Shown here: piece by piece, positions 45,331 to 56,885 of the stretch
Numbering within the stretch: position 1 is the first letter of the stretch
How the letters are laid out: the number at the start of each line of letters is the position of its first letter
The notes under the pieces: generated by a model
Told to the model about the DNA's origin: nothing
Database searches by the model: none
What the model saw: only the letters and a program-made list of their open reading frames with translations
DNA from: Diadema setosum
Taxonomy: Eukaryota > Echinodermata > Echinoidea > Diadematoida > Diadematidae
Length of the DNA: 64,000 bases
Direction: 5' to 3'
Assembly (NCBI RefSeq): GCF_964275005.1
Contig: NW_027307664.1
Coordinates: forward strand, 62,001 to 126,000
Translations under genes and position numbers: made by a program

Positions 45331-45839
45331 ACCAGGCCTGTACATTGTCCCAAGAGTTTAGATACTTTCATTCATTTCATTTCATTTTATTTCACTATTA
45401 TTCCTTTTTTTTTTTCTCTTTTCAGCATACGGTCACGCAGTTGCAAAGCAAAAAAAATATTCAGTGATCATTTATAATTTGACCTTCATATGTTAGTACA
45501 CAGATGTCAGTCCAGTGCAACATACGTTTGCGAAAAAAAAAATAATAATAATAAATAATAATAATAATAATAAGATTAAAAAATAATAATTTTGGTAGAT
45601 ATTCTAATATTTGTTTCGTTTCTTCCGTTTGTTTGTTTTCATATGCAAATAACACAGAATGATTGTAAAGTAGCATAATCGACTAGATATTGCTTGTTTG
45701 AAGCATTTGATGGCTAAGTTTCTGTGATGTCCAAGTCAAATCCATATCTTACATTGAGGCAATAGTATTAGTATGCTATTGTGGACAATTGTATCATTAG
45801 ATTATGTTTTTTATTTGTCATTACATATTCATTTTGCAA

Positions 45840-46196
45840 TCCACAGATCAGTACAAACATCCCAGTGTACCTGGAGACCTTTGCACGATCACATGTACAA
45901 CCAGCTACAAAATCTACATAGAAGAAACCAAATGGAGACTGGCCATTTGCACAACAAAACATCTTCGATCCATAAGGCTACAAACACCAGGACTTTCCGT
46001 AGCCTACAATTTCAGTTTACCAGGACACACCATGAACAACCTCAAGATCTGCGTTATGATGACCTGCTATGGTAGCATGGACAAAATCCGCAAAGTAGGC
46101 GAGGAACAGCTTGTCCACCACCTTGGATGTCTACAGCCCACTAGACTTAATGTTTCTTTCAGTAGCTACAAATTAAAAATTTCACGACACCTGTGA
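45840..46196 (+). pseudogene. Penelope-like element GIY-YIG endonuclease remnant
   Basis: The frame reads CTITCTTSYKIYIEETKWRL, then HLRSI, then a SVAYNFSLPGHTMNN block and VGEEQLVHHLGCLQPTRLN. This follows the C-terminal GIY-YIG domain of Penelope-like retroelements, where the usual words are of the type YIGET, RL, HL, then HF-PGHS, then LGTL-P-GLN. The catalytic arginine region (WRLA) is partly kept. The upstream reverse transcriptase is absent, so this is a 5'-truncated copy. It ends at a TGA after SRHL, followed by AT-rich DNA. Confidence 0.7.
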
Positions 46197-46199
46197 TGT

Positions 46200-47119
46200 C
46201 TGCAGGATTTTAGAATCAAAATTCAAATAAAGTTCTTGCTTATGAAATAATCAATAGTACATGACATATCCCATGTTGCTTCACTAGCCGTGTTTTGACA
46301 CTTTGTCACCATCAATTTCATAAAATGAGAGTGTGTAAAGAGAATAATATCCAGAGAACTCTGCTTATCAAATTCAAATCTTTTTGGACTGAAAAAAAAA
46401 AAAAATCTTTTCACACAGAGAATTTGGCTTTGGGGAATGAAAAACATTAAAAAAAAAGAATGAAAGAAGTGCAATGGCATTTGACTGTGGGGAGTATTTA
46501 ACTTCTGTTACTTCAACATATTGTAGGGACAGTTAAATTTGTAATAGACAAAGATGTCAGCAATCATTTCATTGCATAGATAGATATATTTTATCCCACT
46601 TAAAGTAATCTTTACAACTCAATGTGACATATTTGCAATAGGGCACGCTGAATGTGAGTTGGGGTATAGCCATACACACATGAAGAACCACGCAAGTATC
46701 ATTACATACGTATAACTCGACTAAAAAATTTTCAAAAGACCACATGTGATATTGTGTTCTTGAATGTGTGTGTGTATTTGTGTGTGTGTGTGTGTGTGTT
46801 GGAATATGTGCATGCCCTTATGTCTGTGTGTCTTATTCCATTTAACAAGGCAATCTCTTCACATTTGAGAAGTTGCCAGCTTAATTTTGAATAGAAAGTA
46901 CTTGTTAAATTGACAGGTTTCTACTAATTCTGAGCAGGCACTCTTATCAAAAAATGAGAAGGTTCCTCCTCAAATTTTGAGAAGAACTCCAACTCAAAAA
47001 TTTGACAAGTTAGTACTTATTATTTTGATAAGAAACTTGTAATTGCCCCTCGGATGCGGAGAACTTTTCTACTCAAATTTGAGGAGTATTTTTTTTAGAG
47101 TGTAGAGGATGTGAGGGGG
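46200..47119. other. AT-rich DNA with TG array and a MITE half
   Basis: No gene was recognised. A TG array lies at about 46,766-46,799. The section 46,850-47,105 carries ACTCAAATTTGAG-like words and ends TTTTAGAGTGTA, the mirror of the end at 24,728. Confidence 0.5.
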
Positions 47120-47560
47120 GGGGGAGGGAATCATTTTCGACTGGAGGGAGTTTTGCATTTCTGTGATCGTCATTAACCTGCCTAGTGCCCCCTTTGTGTT
47201 ATATTGATTGTTCATCCTCAAAGAGTAGATTCATAATCTCAGTATCGCCATCCCTTCCAACACGAGGGAGCTTTTACACTTGAATTGAAATGAAAATATC
47301 ATTTACACACATTTCATGGAATACAGGTATTTGGGAATTGTTAATCAAAGGCGTATTTGATTTATATTGGAGAAGTGAGCGGTGGAAGGGTTAGGAAGGG
47401 CAAATTACCCAACTTTTGCATTTTGTAAGTGAAAGATCTAGTGCACACTTTTTGATGACATATTCGGAAATTTGTTAATCTCAAAAGTGTACAAAGTCTA
47501 TGGAAAGGGGCCGAGCGAGGGACGTTTATCTTTTTTATCATTGCAATTTAATGAAAAAGT
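47120..47560 (+). repeat. Repeat Q, copy 2
   Basis: TTTTGCATTT, GATCTAGTGCACACTTTTTG and ATTCGGAAATTTGTT follow the order seen at 23,880-24,700 in the same orientation, at lower identity. Confidence 0.45.
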
Positions 47561-47574
47561 GCAAATAATTCAGG

Positions 47575-47575
<1 letters not shown>

Positions 47576-47624
<49 letters not shown>

Positions 47625-47639
47625 AATAATAATAATAAT
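47576..47639. repeat. AT array followed by AAT array
   Basis: An AT dinucleotide array of about 44 bp passes into GT and then an AAT array. Confidence 0.95.
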
Positions 47640-47789
47640 GATTGTACAGGCCACCCCCTGTGCATCCGACCCAACCTATACCCGTGTTGTGCACATTTAA
47701 GTCAAAGATTCCACTGGACCTTCTGAGTTGTTGAATCTCGAACATTATGTTGAATTTCTTTGTCTCTTGAAGCAGGCTAAAAACAGCAA

Positions 47790-48611
47790 TTTTGGGCAAC
47801 ATTTGGTTTTCGCGAAGAACTCACGTAGTTTTATTTGTACTTACGTGCTTCATGATCTCTGAATAAGTATTTCGTTGGGTTCCTTATGTCTCAAAATATA
47901 CATTTAAGTTCGTTTCAGGGTTAGGAGAAAAACAAGAAATGGCAGCTTTTTAAGACACCATTTTGGATTTCTGAAAGTGCTTAAGTGCTTTATTTGTGTT
48001 TCAAAATCTCTGAATAAATATTATATTTGGTTCCTTGTGACTCAAAACGTATATTTCGACATTCCAAGTGTGTACAGTTGAAATCTACTTGCAAAATTAT
48101 GAGGAAAAAAAAATCAGGAAATGGCGGCCATTTTGGACGCCATCTTGGATTACGGTACTTGCGTGCTTTAAAATCTCTTATATGTATTTCATTGAGTTCT
48201 TCATCCTTCAGAATATATATCTAGACATTCAAATTTTGTATTTGGGTTACCTGGCTGAAAAGTTATACGAATTAATTTCAGAAAATGGCAGCCACTTTGG
48301 ACGCCATCTTCGATTTCGGTACTTGCGTGCATCAACAACTCTTGATATGTGTTTTATTGAGTTCTTCATTCTTCAAAACATAATTTATATTTAGACATTT
48401 ATATTTTGTATTTGAGTTCTCTGGTTGAAAAGTTATAAGAATTTCTGGTTAGCGTCCATATTGGACGCCACCTTGGTTTGCGGAAAACGCTCAAAGAGGA
48501 TTTATGAGGACTTTTAGAATGTTATTCTAGACATTTTTCTGGACCTTTCCTGAAAACAAAAAAATCAGCTTGTTACCAAAAATGTCCAGGTTAAAACTAA
48601 TGCTCTTGGAC
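47790..48611 (-). repeat. Repeat P, copy 2 (reverse orientation)
   Basis: The block is the inverse of 22,534-23,400. GGCGGCCATTTTGGACGCCA near 48,122, similar words near 48,288 and 48,451, and the terminal CTAATGCTCTTGGAC at 48,597-48,611 all match. The subunit period is again about 160-170 bp. Confidence 0.8.
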
Positions 48612-49251
48612 TAAAAGGAAATAAGACGGTTGTGACTCCATTCTCTTGAACCTCCTTGCTAATACCTATCTGTGCTCTGTGCAAGTGCAATGAATTAAAA
48701 AAAAAAAAAAAGATGTAAAAAGTCCAGGGCAACCACAAGTAATTCCTTTAACGGCGCTAGTCGTTAAAAGGGGTTTACACTCGCTCACTGGCTTGTTTTC
48801 TGCCTTTGGGGGCGTCGCCCAGTCGGGTCTGATTGCAGGCGGTATACGGCAAAAGGGCGCGGCCGGGAACATGAACAAGTGATCTCCTTTGATGGTTCCC
48901 GACGGCTTAACCGCCTTAGTGCACGCATAACATTGCGCGTGGTAAAATTTAATATTTAGTGTGGGAAAGCTTAGCTAACATGAGAAGGGATCATTCTGTA
49001 CGTGGATTTCATGGAGATAACATCAAATTTTGGCTCTCGCTTAAGTTACTGGTAAACTACTAGCTAAGATCATGCAGGAACACTGTCTGCTGTTTCATTT
49101 ATCATCGTTTAGTATGGGAGAACTGCGTCTTACATTATCGCTACTAAACATTGTGTACCACTCTAGTATAGAACTATTTTTTTTTTTTTTTTGATACAAA
49201 ACTGTCAACTCTTGTTAGTGGATTTTGCAAGATGCCACAACATGAGCCAAA
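48612..49251. other. Intergenic, possible 5' region of the SGNH unit
   Basis: A GC-rich patch at about 48,750-48,900 (GGCGTCGCCCAG, GGGCGCGGCCGGGAAC) precedes the coding remnant at 49,252. No promoter motif can be named. Confidence 0.3.
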
Positions 49252-49604
49252 ATGTTCACAGCGGAAAACCTCATGGGCTGTAGCATCGGCCAGCGCTCCT
49301 CCGGCACCGACAAGAGCAAGGAGGGTGCTCGGTATGCTCCCAAACCCAATACACGCCGGCAAGGAATGACTACTTCCCCTCCACCGTCCACGGTTCCAGT
49401 GACCTCGCGATTGGCGGTGTCGGCGGCCCGAAGCCCAGCAGACGAACATTATTAGGAGTACCAGCCGGGGCCCAAGCGCAAGTACCGCTGTTTGGCAGCT
49501 GTACTACAGGGAGCAGACCGAGGACCGTGCTATGGGGCAGGCGGCTGGGAGAGCTCAATGTGAGAGCCCAATCCGAGCAGGACATGACTGACGCGGCCGG
49601 TGAT
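49252..49604 (+). pseudogene. Decayed N-terminal exon possibly belonging to the SGNH frame
   Basis: GC-rich DNA encodes a low-complexity, basic and serine/proline-rich peptide (KSKEGARYAPKPNTRRQG, then TTSPPPSTVPVTS), broken by a stop and at least one shift. It then passes to GELNVRAQSEQDMTDAAGDN and a donor-like GTGAGG at about 49,609. The composition contrasts with the AT-rich flanks. Its link to the SGNH segment 1.6 kb downstream is inferred from strand, order and the splice-like ends. Confidence 0.35.
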
Positions 49605-49609
49605 AACGG

Positions 49610-50260
49610 TGAGGATCGAAATGAAGGGCTACCATATAGTTCCTTGGCCTACAGCAGCCGTGCATAATACTAATGAAATGCCTGTGGTTAAGGGCGAGGT
49701 ACAGGGTCAGTTGTTATACACTGGATTCCCGAAGCCTTCCCTGATGGCGCACCTAGGGTTGAGCTAGGTTCAACGGTCCTCATATTATATCAAAGGAAAG
49801 ATATGGAAGGGCGAGTTTGTAATTGTTGGTTGTCTATTCAAGAATGCCTCGATTCAAAGTGATCAATCCCCTAAGGGTTAGATATATTCGGGCTCTACAC
49901 TTCAAATTTAGCCGCAGCGCAAATCCCCGTGAGTTACTTCTAATATAGACTTAAATAATAGAGCAGTAGACTAGTGGTGCTTTCCTTATCTACGCTTCCG
50001 TGTATACCGAGAGAATCGTTACCCGGGCAAGGGAGTTATTCAAGTATATGGACGTTGTCGGTAAAGTAGCGGGTTTCGATTCACAGGCAATCCCGCGAAT
50101 GTGGGGCACTGGGTCACAGATATACATAAACGTTACATTTGCATAAATTTGGTAGGGGCAGAATAAATTTACGTTGGGGTAATTATTAGTAAGATGATAA
50201 TAGTGGATATGTGCATTGTTAAAATGGTATTAACAGTTTTATGTTTCTTTAATAACGAAG
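49610..50260. other. Apparent intron or intergenic DNA
   Basis: AT-rich with no recognisable gene. If the SGNH remnant is one spliced gene, this and the MITE C sequence form its intron. Confidence 0.3.
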
Positions 50261-50269
50261 GGCTTGCTC

Positions 50270-51015
50270 TAGCCTGACCAGACCGCTGTGCTTCCAGTCT
50301 GACATCTAGTGTTTTACGTTGTATACGACCATCGCTTTTGACGGCAAAGTCACATTAAAATGTCTTTAATTTTGTTTGATTTTACCAATAAGATGATTTT
50401 TACCACTCACCTACATCGTATTTTGCTGATGGTTGAGTTGAATTTGGTGCTTTGTTGGTATCCAGACCTTATTGTTGAATTTTTCGGAGTAGATCGTGCG
50501 ATGATTCACAAAATCAACGAACTACCACGAATGCTCAACCGGAAGTACTATGGTAGCATTTTACGTACGCCCGTGCGTTTTGTGTTTTACGTAAAGCTTG
50601 TAGTCTGCCAATACGTACATGTATTTCCGCGCGTGCTGCTCTCATGATTTGACCTTTGCATGGGTCACTTCCGCTCCGACAGGGTCATGAACTTTTCCGA
50701 CTAGCTACGTTGTAGATATACGAGAGTGATTGCCATTCAAATAACACGCAAAAGATGAGGAGTGAAGCAATACGGACGCTTACAGACCTGATTTCAATCA
50801 CGGATTTCGGTGTGTTTTTGACGTAATCTTAAAAAAGAAAAAAAAATTGCACACCAATTGAATGAACATCATAGACTATGGGAATTCCGTATGTTTTCTA
50901 CAATTTAAGAAAGATATTCATGAAGGAAACGCACCCACCGCTGAAAGTGACAACGTATAAGAATAGGGTAGACGTGCAGCCGCTGTCGCGAAGCGACAGC
51001 GGCTGCGTGTAGTTA
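50270..51015 (+). mobile_element. MITE C (746 bp) of the TAGCCYGACC family
   Basis: It begins TAGCCTGACCAGACCGCTGT, ends GCGGCTGCGTGTAGTTA, and is flanked by GGCTTGCTC (50261-50269 and 51016-51024). A near-perfect hairpin lies at the right end: GCAGCCGCTGTCGC, GAA, GCGACAGCGGCTGC at about 50,977-51,007. The interior has one 95-codon frame without known similarity. Confidence 0.85.
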
Positions 51016-51245
51016 GGCTTGCTCAATAAAGTTCAGTTTATATAAACCTTTTGTGAATTAATATGATGTTAGATTATAAAGCAGTTCATATATGATTACC
51101 TCAGCTTAGTAAGGTTAACCCAGCTTAGTAATGGTTAATCATGTTGAAAAGTAAGGAGTATTTCATTATATACAAATGCTGATGCACCTGGTGCATATAT
51201 TTTGGTTGAGCTAGACGCTGCCGGGGAGATATTTTTCTTTGTTTT

Positions 51246-51840
51246 ACAGGCAGGCGAGTCCGGCGTACGATCTTGGTAGTTGGGGACTCAATAGCGTACG
51301 GGGTCGGGAGATACGCCAGTCAAGAGGGAGTCCAAGGAAGGAGGCAACGAGCGAGCTCTAGTCCAATGCAATGGAGAGTATATAGGGGGCTTCGCCTCGG
51401 CCAGGTTCACAGCTGGCTGGAATCGATTCTTTCGTCTCAGCACTTTTGCAACTTTTGCAACATACATGTCATCATTCACGCGGGTACAAACGACATCGGG
51501 CTTTTCCGAAGAAGGCACTGATGGAGCTGGTTTAAGAGACAATGAGCAAAGTGCAGCAACTTCTTCCAGAAGAAATGATTGTTTGGTCGGAAAGCCTGCC
51601 AAGGATGGCATATGCCCGTTTTGCGGATTTCGACCAGAGTTGGACTGATAGGGTTCGCCTGGCTATGAACAAGCGAGCACGCGCATGGTGTCGGCAAACA
51701 GGGGCTCCTGTTATTACGCATCAAGCCATCTGACATCATGGCGCCATTCTTTACCGTCAGGATGGCATATACACTTATCCAATGTTGGCATAGAGTTATG
51801 GTTAAAAGACCTCAGAAGCGGGATAGGCAACATGATATGA
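51246..51840 (+). pseudogene. SGNH-hydrolase-like domain, broken
   Basis: A good 3' splice site (TTTTCTTTGTTTTACAG) precedes the frame. Block I is LVVGDSIAYGVG with the nucleophile serine, and block III is IIHAGTNDIG. After a frameshift near 51,510 the protein continues KVQQLLPEEMIVWSESLPRM and NKRARAWCRQTGAPVITHQAI. It then meets TGA (likely from CGA) and a further shift before NVGIELWLKDLRSGI, ending at TGA 51,838-51,840. The catalytic D-x-x-H block reads DGIYTY, so the histidine is lost. SGNH frames of this type accompany some retroelements (DIRS/Ngaro-like, CR1 ORF1). The host element here is not identified. Confidence 0.7.
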
Positions 51841-52075
51841 GCTAGGTGTGATTTGTTTCTATTTTTCTATGTGTCAGTTGTCTCTTTCACTCGCAATAAC
51901 GCGGGCACAGCGGTATGTACCACAAATTTTATTGATACAGGTATGTATTTTGATTTAGGTAAAACCTATAACATAAGCTAGGAGTGATCCGTTTTTGTTG
52001 CCTTTTGCCCACTCACAATAAAGTGGGCACATCGATATGTACCGCGAGGTTTGATTGATACATGTATGACTGGAT
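51817..52075 (+). repeat. About 135-bp unit repeated twice after the SGNH frame
   Basis: Phrases AACATGATATGAGCTAGGTG and CGGGCACAGCGGTATGTACC recur as AACATAAGCTAGGAGTGATC and TGGGCACATCGATATGTACC. The first copy overlaps the end of the SGNH frame, so it may be a repeated 3' untranslated region. Confidence 0.65.
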
Positions 52076-52084
52076 TCCAGGGTT

Positions 52085-52385
52085 CATACGGGTCATGGAA
52101 AACCTGGAAAGTCATGGAATTTGACCTAGTCTTTTTCCAGGCCTTGAAAGTCATGTAAAACTGATATTTCCATCAAAAGGTCATGGAAAGTTATGGAATT
52201 CTAAAATTATAGAAGCTTATTTGTTGTCTGTATAAGATATGTTTGTATTTTCTTTGCTTCGTTTCGATTTAAAGTCAAATTTTCAGTCTAATGTGCAAAA
52301 AAAAAAGTATAAAACTTATGGAGAGGTCATGGCATTCTGGTTAGAAAGGTCATGAAATTCAATTTATGAGACAGAGTATGACCTC
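52085..52385 (+). repeat. GGTCATGGAAA short-period repeat
   Basis: TCATGGAAA or TCATGGAAT phrases recur seven or more times at 15-40 bp spacing, a known kind of low-complexity animal repeat. No coding potential was seen. Confidence 0.7.
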
Positions 52386-52605
52386 TGTGTAATTTAGATT
52401 TTGTAAAACCAATAACAGTTGTGTTTAAGTTATTAAAAATAGACACTGGATAATGATGTTGGTAATGAAAGTGGTTTACTACAGCAGTCATATAATACCT
52501 TTACTATAGGGTGTAAAGTATCCCTTGTTTCGATAAGGGCTTTCTAGACTCATGAAGTGTATAATATGTATACATATATTTATATATAAAACACAAAATA
52601 ATAAA

Positions 52606-53980
52606 CTAGACTTGGAATTTGTCAACACCGTCAAATCAGGTGATCCGATCTATATGGAAATCAATGACTTGAGTCCTGATTCCAATAGGCATGACCATAC
52701 AGGTTTCATCTGTGTTTAGGGACATTGGCCGTGTGATGTTTGGATTCTCATTAAGAAAAGGGAGTCAGACCTGCCATATCTTTGGTACCGAATTCCGTAT
52801 ACACTAACGAAGATACAGAATGAAGAATATTTTTTTGACCTTTGACCCCACACCCAAGATGGCATCTAAGCAAAAAGTGGTTATTTTGTGAAATGATCCT
52901 TGTAACATCGATTTTGCGTGTGCAAAATATATGGGAAAGATAGGACATGCATTCAACAAGATAGGGATGAACCATTTGTGACCTTTGACCCTAATTTACC
53001 TAAACAAGATGGTGTCCGATCAAGTAGTTGTTATGTTATGAAATAATGTACGTGACATGAATTAAACATGTGCAAAATATTGCAGCGATAGCGCTTGTTT
53101 TTCTTGAGTTATTGCAAACAAGGTTGCATAAAGAAAGAAATATCCCAATACATCGAAGCTAAGCTTTAATTTCAACCAAGTTTTTCGATGTGATCCTGAC
53201 ATTTATTAAAAGAGTAGAAGCACATTTACGATAGCCTAAAGTCTCAGCTACATCATATTAAAATCTGGGAGAAATTCACTGAAGGGTAAGTGAGCCAGTG
53301 CTCGATAAAGACAGTCGTGTCAATTTTCATTTCCAGAAAAACTCCACTGCCATAGAGATAACACGTAAACTGATCAAATTTGACAAGGTTACTTTTAATC
53401 CCTTTTTACGAGGTGATGCCGTCATCTAATCAAAATTTTGATGATATGTTTATGAAAGAGCATTTCAACTACAACATACTGAAATCTGGGTGAAAATCGG
53501 CAAAGGATAAGTGAGATACGCTCGAGTGAACTTGAAATTTATGACGTCATTTTGAAAATTTACTTTTTTATTTCATTAAGAAATTTAATGTCTTTCAATC
53601 ATTTTTTCAGCATGTAAATATTTCAACGCGCGCGTACGCGCCCGTTTTAAGGGTGGAGATGAATTTTGAGAATATGAGTAGAAAGAGCTTGACTTGAACT
53701 ATATGTGACGTAAATTTCATTGAGAAATTCCATTCTGTTAATGAGATATGAATAAAAATGTGTTTTCACATAATGACGTCATAGTGACGTCACGGTCGGC
53801 TGATCACTATTATTTTATTAGATCTGTTGTCTTTGGGACATGATACATATATGGTATAATTTTGAAATTGATAGGCAGAGGACTTTCTGAGTTAATCTCT
53901 GCACAACTTTTAAGGAGATAGAAGAACAAAGAATCGGTACAGATACAGAAGGTGATCCGAGAGGATACTCGGATCACCTA
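52606..53980 (+). mobile_element. Element Y, left copy (hairpin-ended)
   Basis: It starts CTAGACTTGGAATTTGTC and ends with the hairpin AGGTGATCCGAG, AGGATA, CTCGGATCACCT (53,950-53,979). The other copy, at 60,295-63,446, is inverted and has the same two ends. The interior is non-coding, with TGACCTTTGACCC sites at 52,836 and 52,979 and TGACGTCA octamers near 53,783. This copy lacks about 415 bp present in the right copy after GCGCGCGTACGCGC. Asymmetric ends with a terminal hairpin recall Helitron-like elements, but the flanks do not fit the usual A/T insertion rule. Confidence 0.7.
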
Positions 53981-54944
53981 GGATCACCTACTGTATTTCT
54001 ATGGGTTGATTTTAATTGTGTACCCCCTTTTACCGCTGAACGACTCTCCTGCGCAGTGGCGGCGGGCTGTGCCCGTATGGCGGAAATTGTTCATTTCTGG
54101 GCCTCTGCGCAGATGTAATTTATACAGTACATGAGATGTTTTCCACTTGTTATGTCAAACTCGTAGGGAAGGTTGTGTTTCGGAATATTTGATTTATTAA
54201 CAATTGTTATTGTGGCCATTTTTGCATCAAGAAGCACCGTGAGGAAAGCCGGTTCGGGCCCCGGACGCACCCGCCTGTGACTAGTGCCGAGCACTTTTCT
54301 GACGCAGGGGGATTTTGTACATGATGGGTCTGTACGCGCATGGACCTACAACCAGTAGGTCCATGGTACGCGCTTGTGGGTTCCGAGTTGAGTGGGCTCG
54401 CCTGTCAATCAGAGAAGTCCATTGTAGTCATACTCGATGGGGATACTTCTCGGATTACCATGCAGGGAGTCCTCCGACAAGGGCCTAAGAGGCAAGGCGG
54501 GATCCGGGGTGCTTGTCTGTTGGTGGCCCGTATGCAGAGAGCACTGTCATGTTGTTGTTGTCTCCCATGGTGCAGATGCTTGTCATGAAATGAATACATA
54601 GTTGCGGAGAGAAAACCCGAGTCCTTCCAGAGTAAGACATAGCAGTGGCGTGTTTGAAAGCATTTACTACTTGGAAAATATTTCGGTTTGTCGATGTAAA
54701 TGTACCGAATCCTGAAATTGGAAAGTATGTATAACAAGCAGTGGTATGATCTTGCTATTATTTTCTCGTCTATAAAGTGTACAACCCTGTCATGTAAACA
54801 GGGGTAACTATCTTATGTAATGTGGTGAGCATTTTCTTTGGTGAACTTGCACACTCTCCAATAGATCCACGAACACGCATGTATACACCATTCTCAGTTT
54901 GTATTTATGTCGGAAGTGAAGTGAGTGTAATAGATTATCAGGGT
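53981..54944. other. Intergenic, nothing recognised
   Basis: It contains a GC-richer patch (54,240-54,600) with short open frames lacking known motifs, and one extra AGGATCACCT right after element Y. Confidence 0.4.
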
Positions 54945-55097
54945 CTCATTGCATAAAAGTTACTGTTGTGGTAACTTTGCCATCCAAAGGTAACTACCAT
55001 GGAATTCTTGATTTTGTTTGGTTGTTGAGTATTGTTACCATGGTATAGTTACCACTGGATGGCAAAGTTACCACAATAGTAACTTTTATGCAACGGG
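54945..55097. mobile_element. Palindromic MITE of about 150 bp
   Basis: Arms TTGCATAAAAGTTACT (from 54,949) and its reverse complement (to 55,093) extend for about 45 bp with GGTAACTTTGCCATCC in each arm. The centre is AT-rich. A single strand would fold almost completely. Confidence 0.85.
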
Positions 55098-55139
55098 GCA
55101 CAGATTTAGCCGCAGTTTCTACACTAACTAAGCACATTT

Positions 55140-55450
55140 TATTCAAGACTGATGTCAAGATTCAATGGAGTACCACAATCCTTTAAACACTTTTCAAAGT
55201 TGAAAGTGAGGAGTGCGTAAAGGGTCTTAGAAAATGAAGGGGCCTCTGAGACATGGCTAATCACACCTTTGTACAAAAAAAAAAATCAAAAGTTTCTAGA
55301 AAAACTGGAAAAACAGCAAGAAAATTTCCCGTTCGTTTAATGATCCTAGATCATAGAAGTTTACGAAAAAAACAAAGAATATTATCATATAGACTGATCT
55401 TTTTCACCTATCTTACGTAAAATCAGGGCGTGCGACTTTATCTTGGTTTG
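55140..55450 (+). mobile_element. Decayed right half of a GTGACC-family MITE
   Basis: It matches 61,720-62,000 at low identity: AGTTGAAAGTGAGGAGTG, CTAATCACACCT, AAAATCAGGGCGTGCGACTT. The terminal GTGCACGGTCAC is missing. Confidence 0.6.
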
Positions 55451-55883
55451 TGATGAATAATTTTTTAAAGGTACAGTTCACCATTGAATCAGTGATTTAA
55501 AAATGTTTTGATGCATAGTAGGTCAATTGTATCACAAAACATCCTACATATGAAATTTTGCAATAAAATGAAATGTAAGGAGATATCATTATTTTTCTTT
55601 ATAAACAAAACTGTAGACGGCTTATATAGTCTAGATATAATTCTAATATAACTATTATTCACATTTTGTATAGTTAACAGTACGTGTGACTTTGATTATC
55701 ATGATAACGGTTTTTTTACGTTGGTTCTTTTTATCACTTACTGATATTTCAAAACAATTTAATCACTAAAGAAGGGATTTTGTTTCATCTGCAAATGGTA
55801 AATAATGCCTTTAACAAGGGTCGTGACACCTACACTGGATTACATTTCGATAATCAAGGGAAATGAATGCATTCTTTAAAAGT

Positions 55884-55915
<32 letters not shown>

Positions 55916-56885
55916 CAGAAGGAAAACAATTCCAAACCGACTTGTTGATAAGAATGTTTACCCTAAGCAGTGAGCGAAACGAGTGTGGGTCGCTCCAGGA
56001 TACACGTAAGAAGCTCCGCCGAGTTGTTGAATGTATCGCAGCCGCTGAAATTCGGGTTTATCTATGATCCACTGGCAGTATTCGGGCATCTGAATGTTGC
56101 TGTGAATAGGGTCTTTATACACCTGCAGGAAAATACAATGTAAGTAAGTGTGTATTCATGTTTCGCTTCATTAGATTTGATGATGAACACAAATACAGGA
56201 CGACATTCAATGTGTTGCTTGAAGGTTTGCATGGTGAAATAAGTGAGGGAGAAACGTTTGCGATAACACCATGTGTACGTAGTCCTTTAATATCTGGATC
56301 GTTGCTTGGCAGAGGTTAAAGTGAAAACATAGTTTTGGTAAGGGTTTGAGAACCCGCCTGACACCATTTCATATTTGCTTGCAATATATCGAAAGAGTCT
56401 ACAAAGAAACTTACCTGGCTGACGCGATTTGCCGGGATGACGAGTCGTTTTGGAGTATTTTGAGAAAAATAAAATTCAGAAAACCGACTTTTATTCCAGA
56501 AGAATCCAGACTAACTCGGTCTCAGGGAAAACTCGACCCTATTTCAGGCAATTTACACGCAGTTCGTGATCGCCATATTCTATTGTATAATACCAAACGA
56601 GGCCTAACTGAACAGACAGGAAAGTGCGTGCTAATCCTGTGCAAAACAAATGGACAGCGCGCGGTCCTCAGGCCTATACTCACATAACCTCAGTTGCTGA
56701 GACGCGTTGTCTTTGAAGTTTTTAATAGCCATGTCTACACCTATCCCAAAACTTCAGGTTATACTAACTACGAGCGTAAAAATTCTTTCCCGTAAGCATG
56801 ACAAAACTTCGATGCCGTTCACACCTCCATGCAGTTAGCAAAACTTCAATTTAATGCCAACTACGATAGAAAATAAAGGACGCCT
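55451..56885. other. Intergenic with a CA array
   Basis: AT-rich DNA with a CA array at 55,884-55,912. A 113-codon open frame at 56,346-56,687 has no recognisable motif and no splice-like support, so it is not called as a gene. Confidence 0.4.

Noticed and set aside
22534..48611. A single giant 26-kb transposon (Polinton-like) with P blocks as terminal inverted repeats
   Set aside because: Flanks show no 6-bp duplication, the adjacent Q blocks have the same orientation rather than mirrored, and no polymerase, integrase or capsid-like frame exists between the P blocks.
52606..53980. Element Y as a Helitron
   Set aside because: The terminal hairpin and asymmetric ends are suggestive, but the 3' end is not followed by T as the A/T insertion rule requires, and no Rep/helicase frame is present. 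Left open, not asserted.
56346..56687. 113-codon open frame as a gene
   Set aside because: No recognisable motif, no splice or promoter context, and length within chance for this composition.
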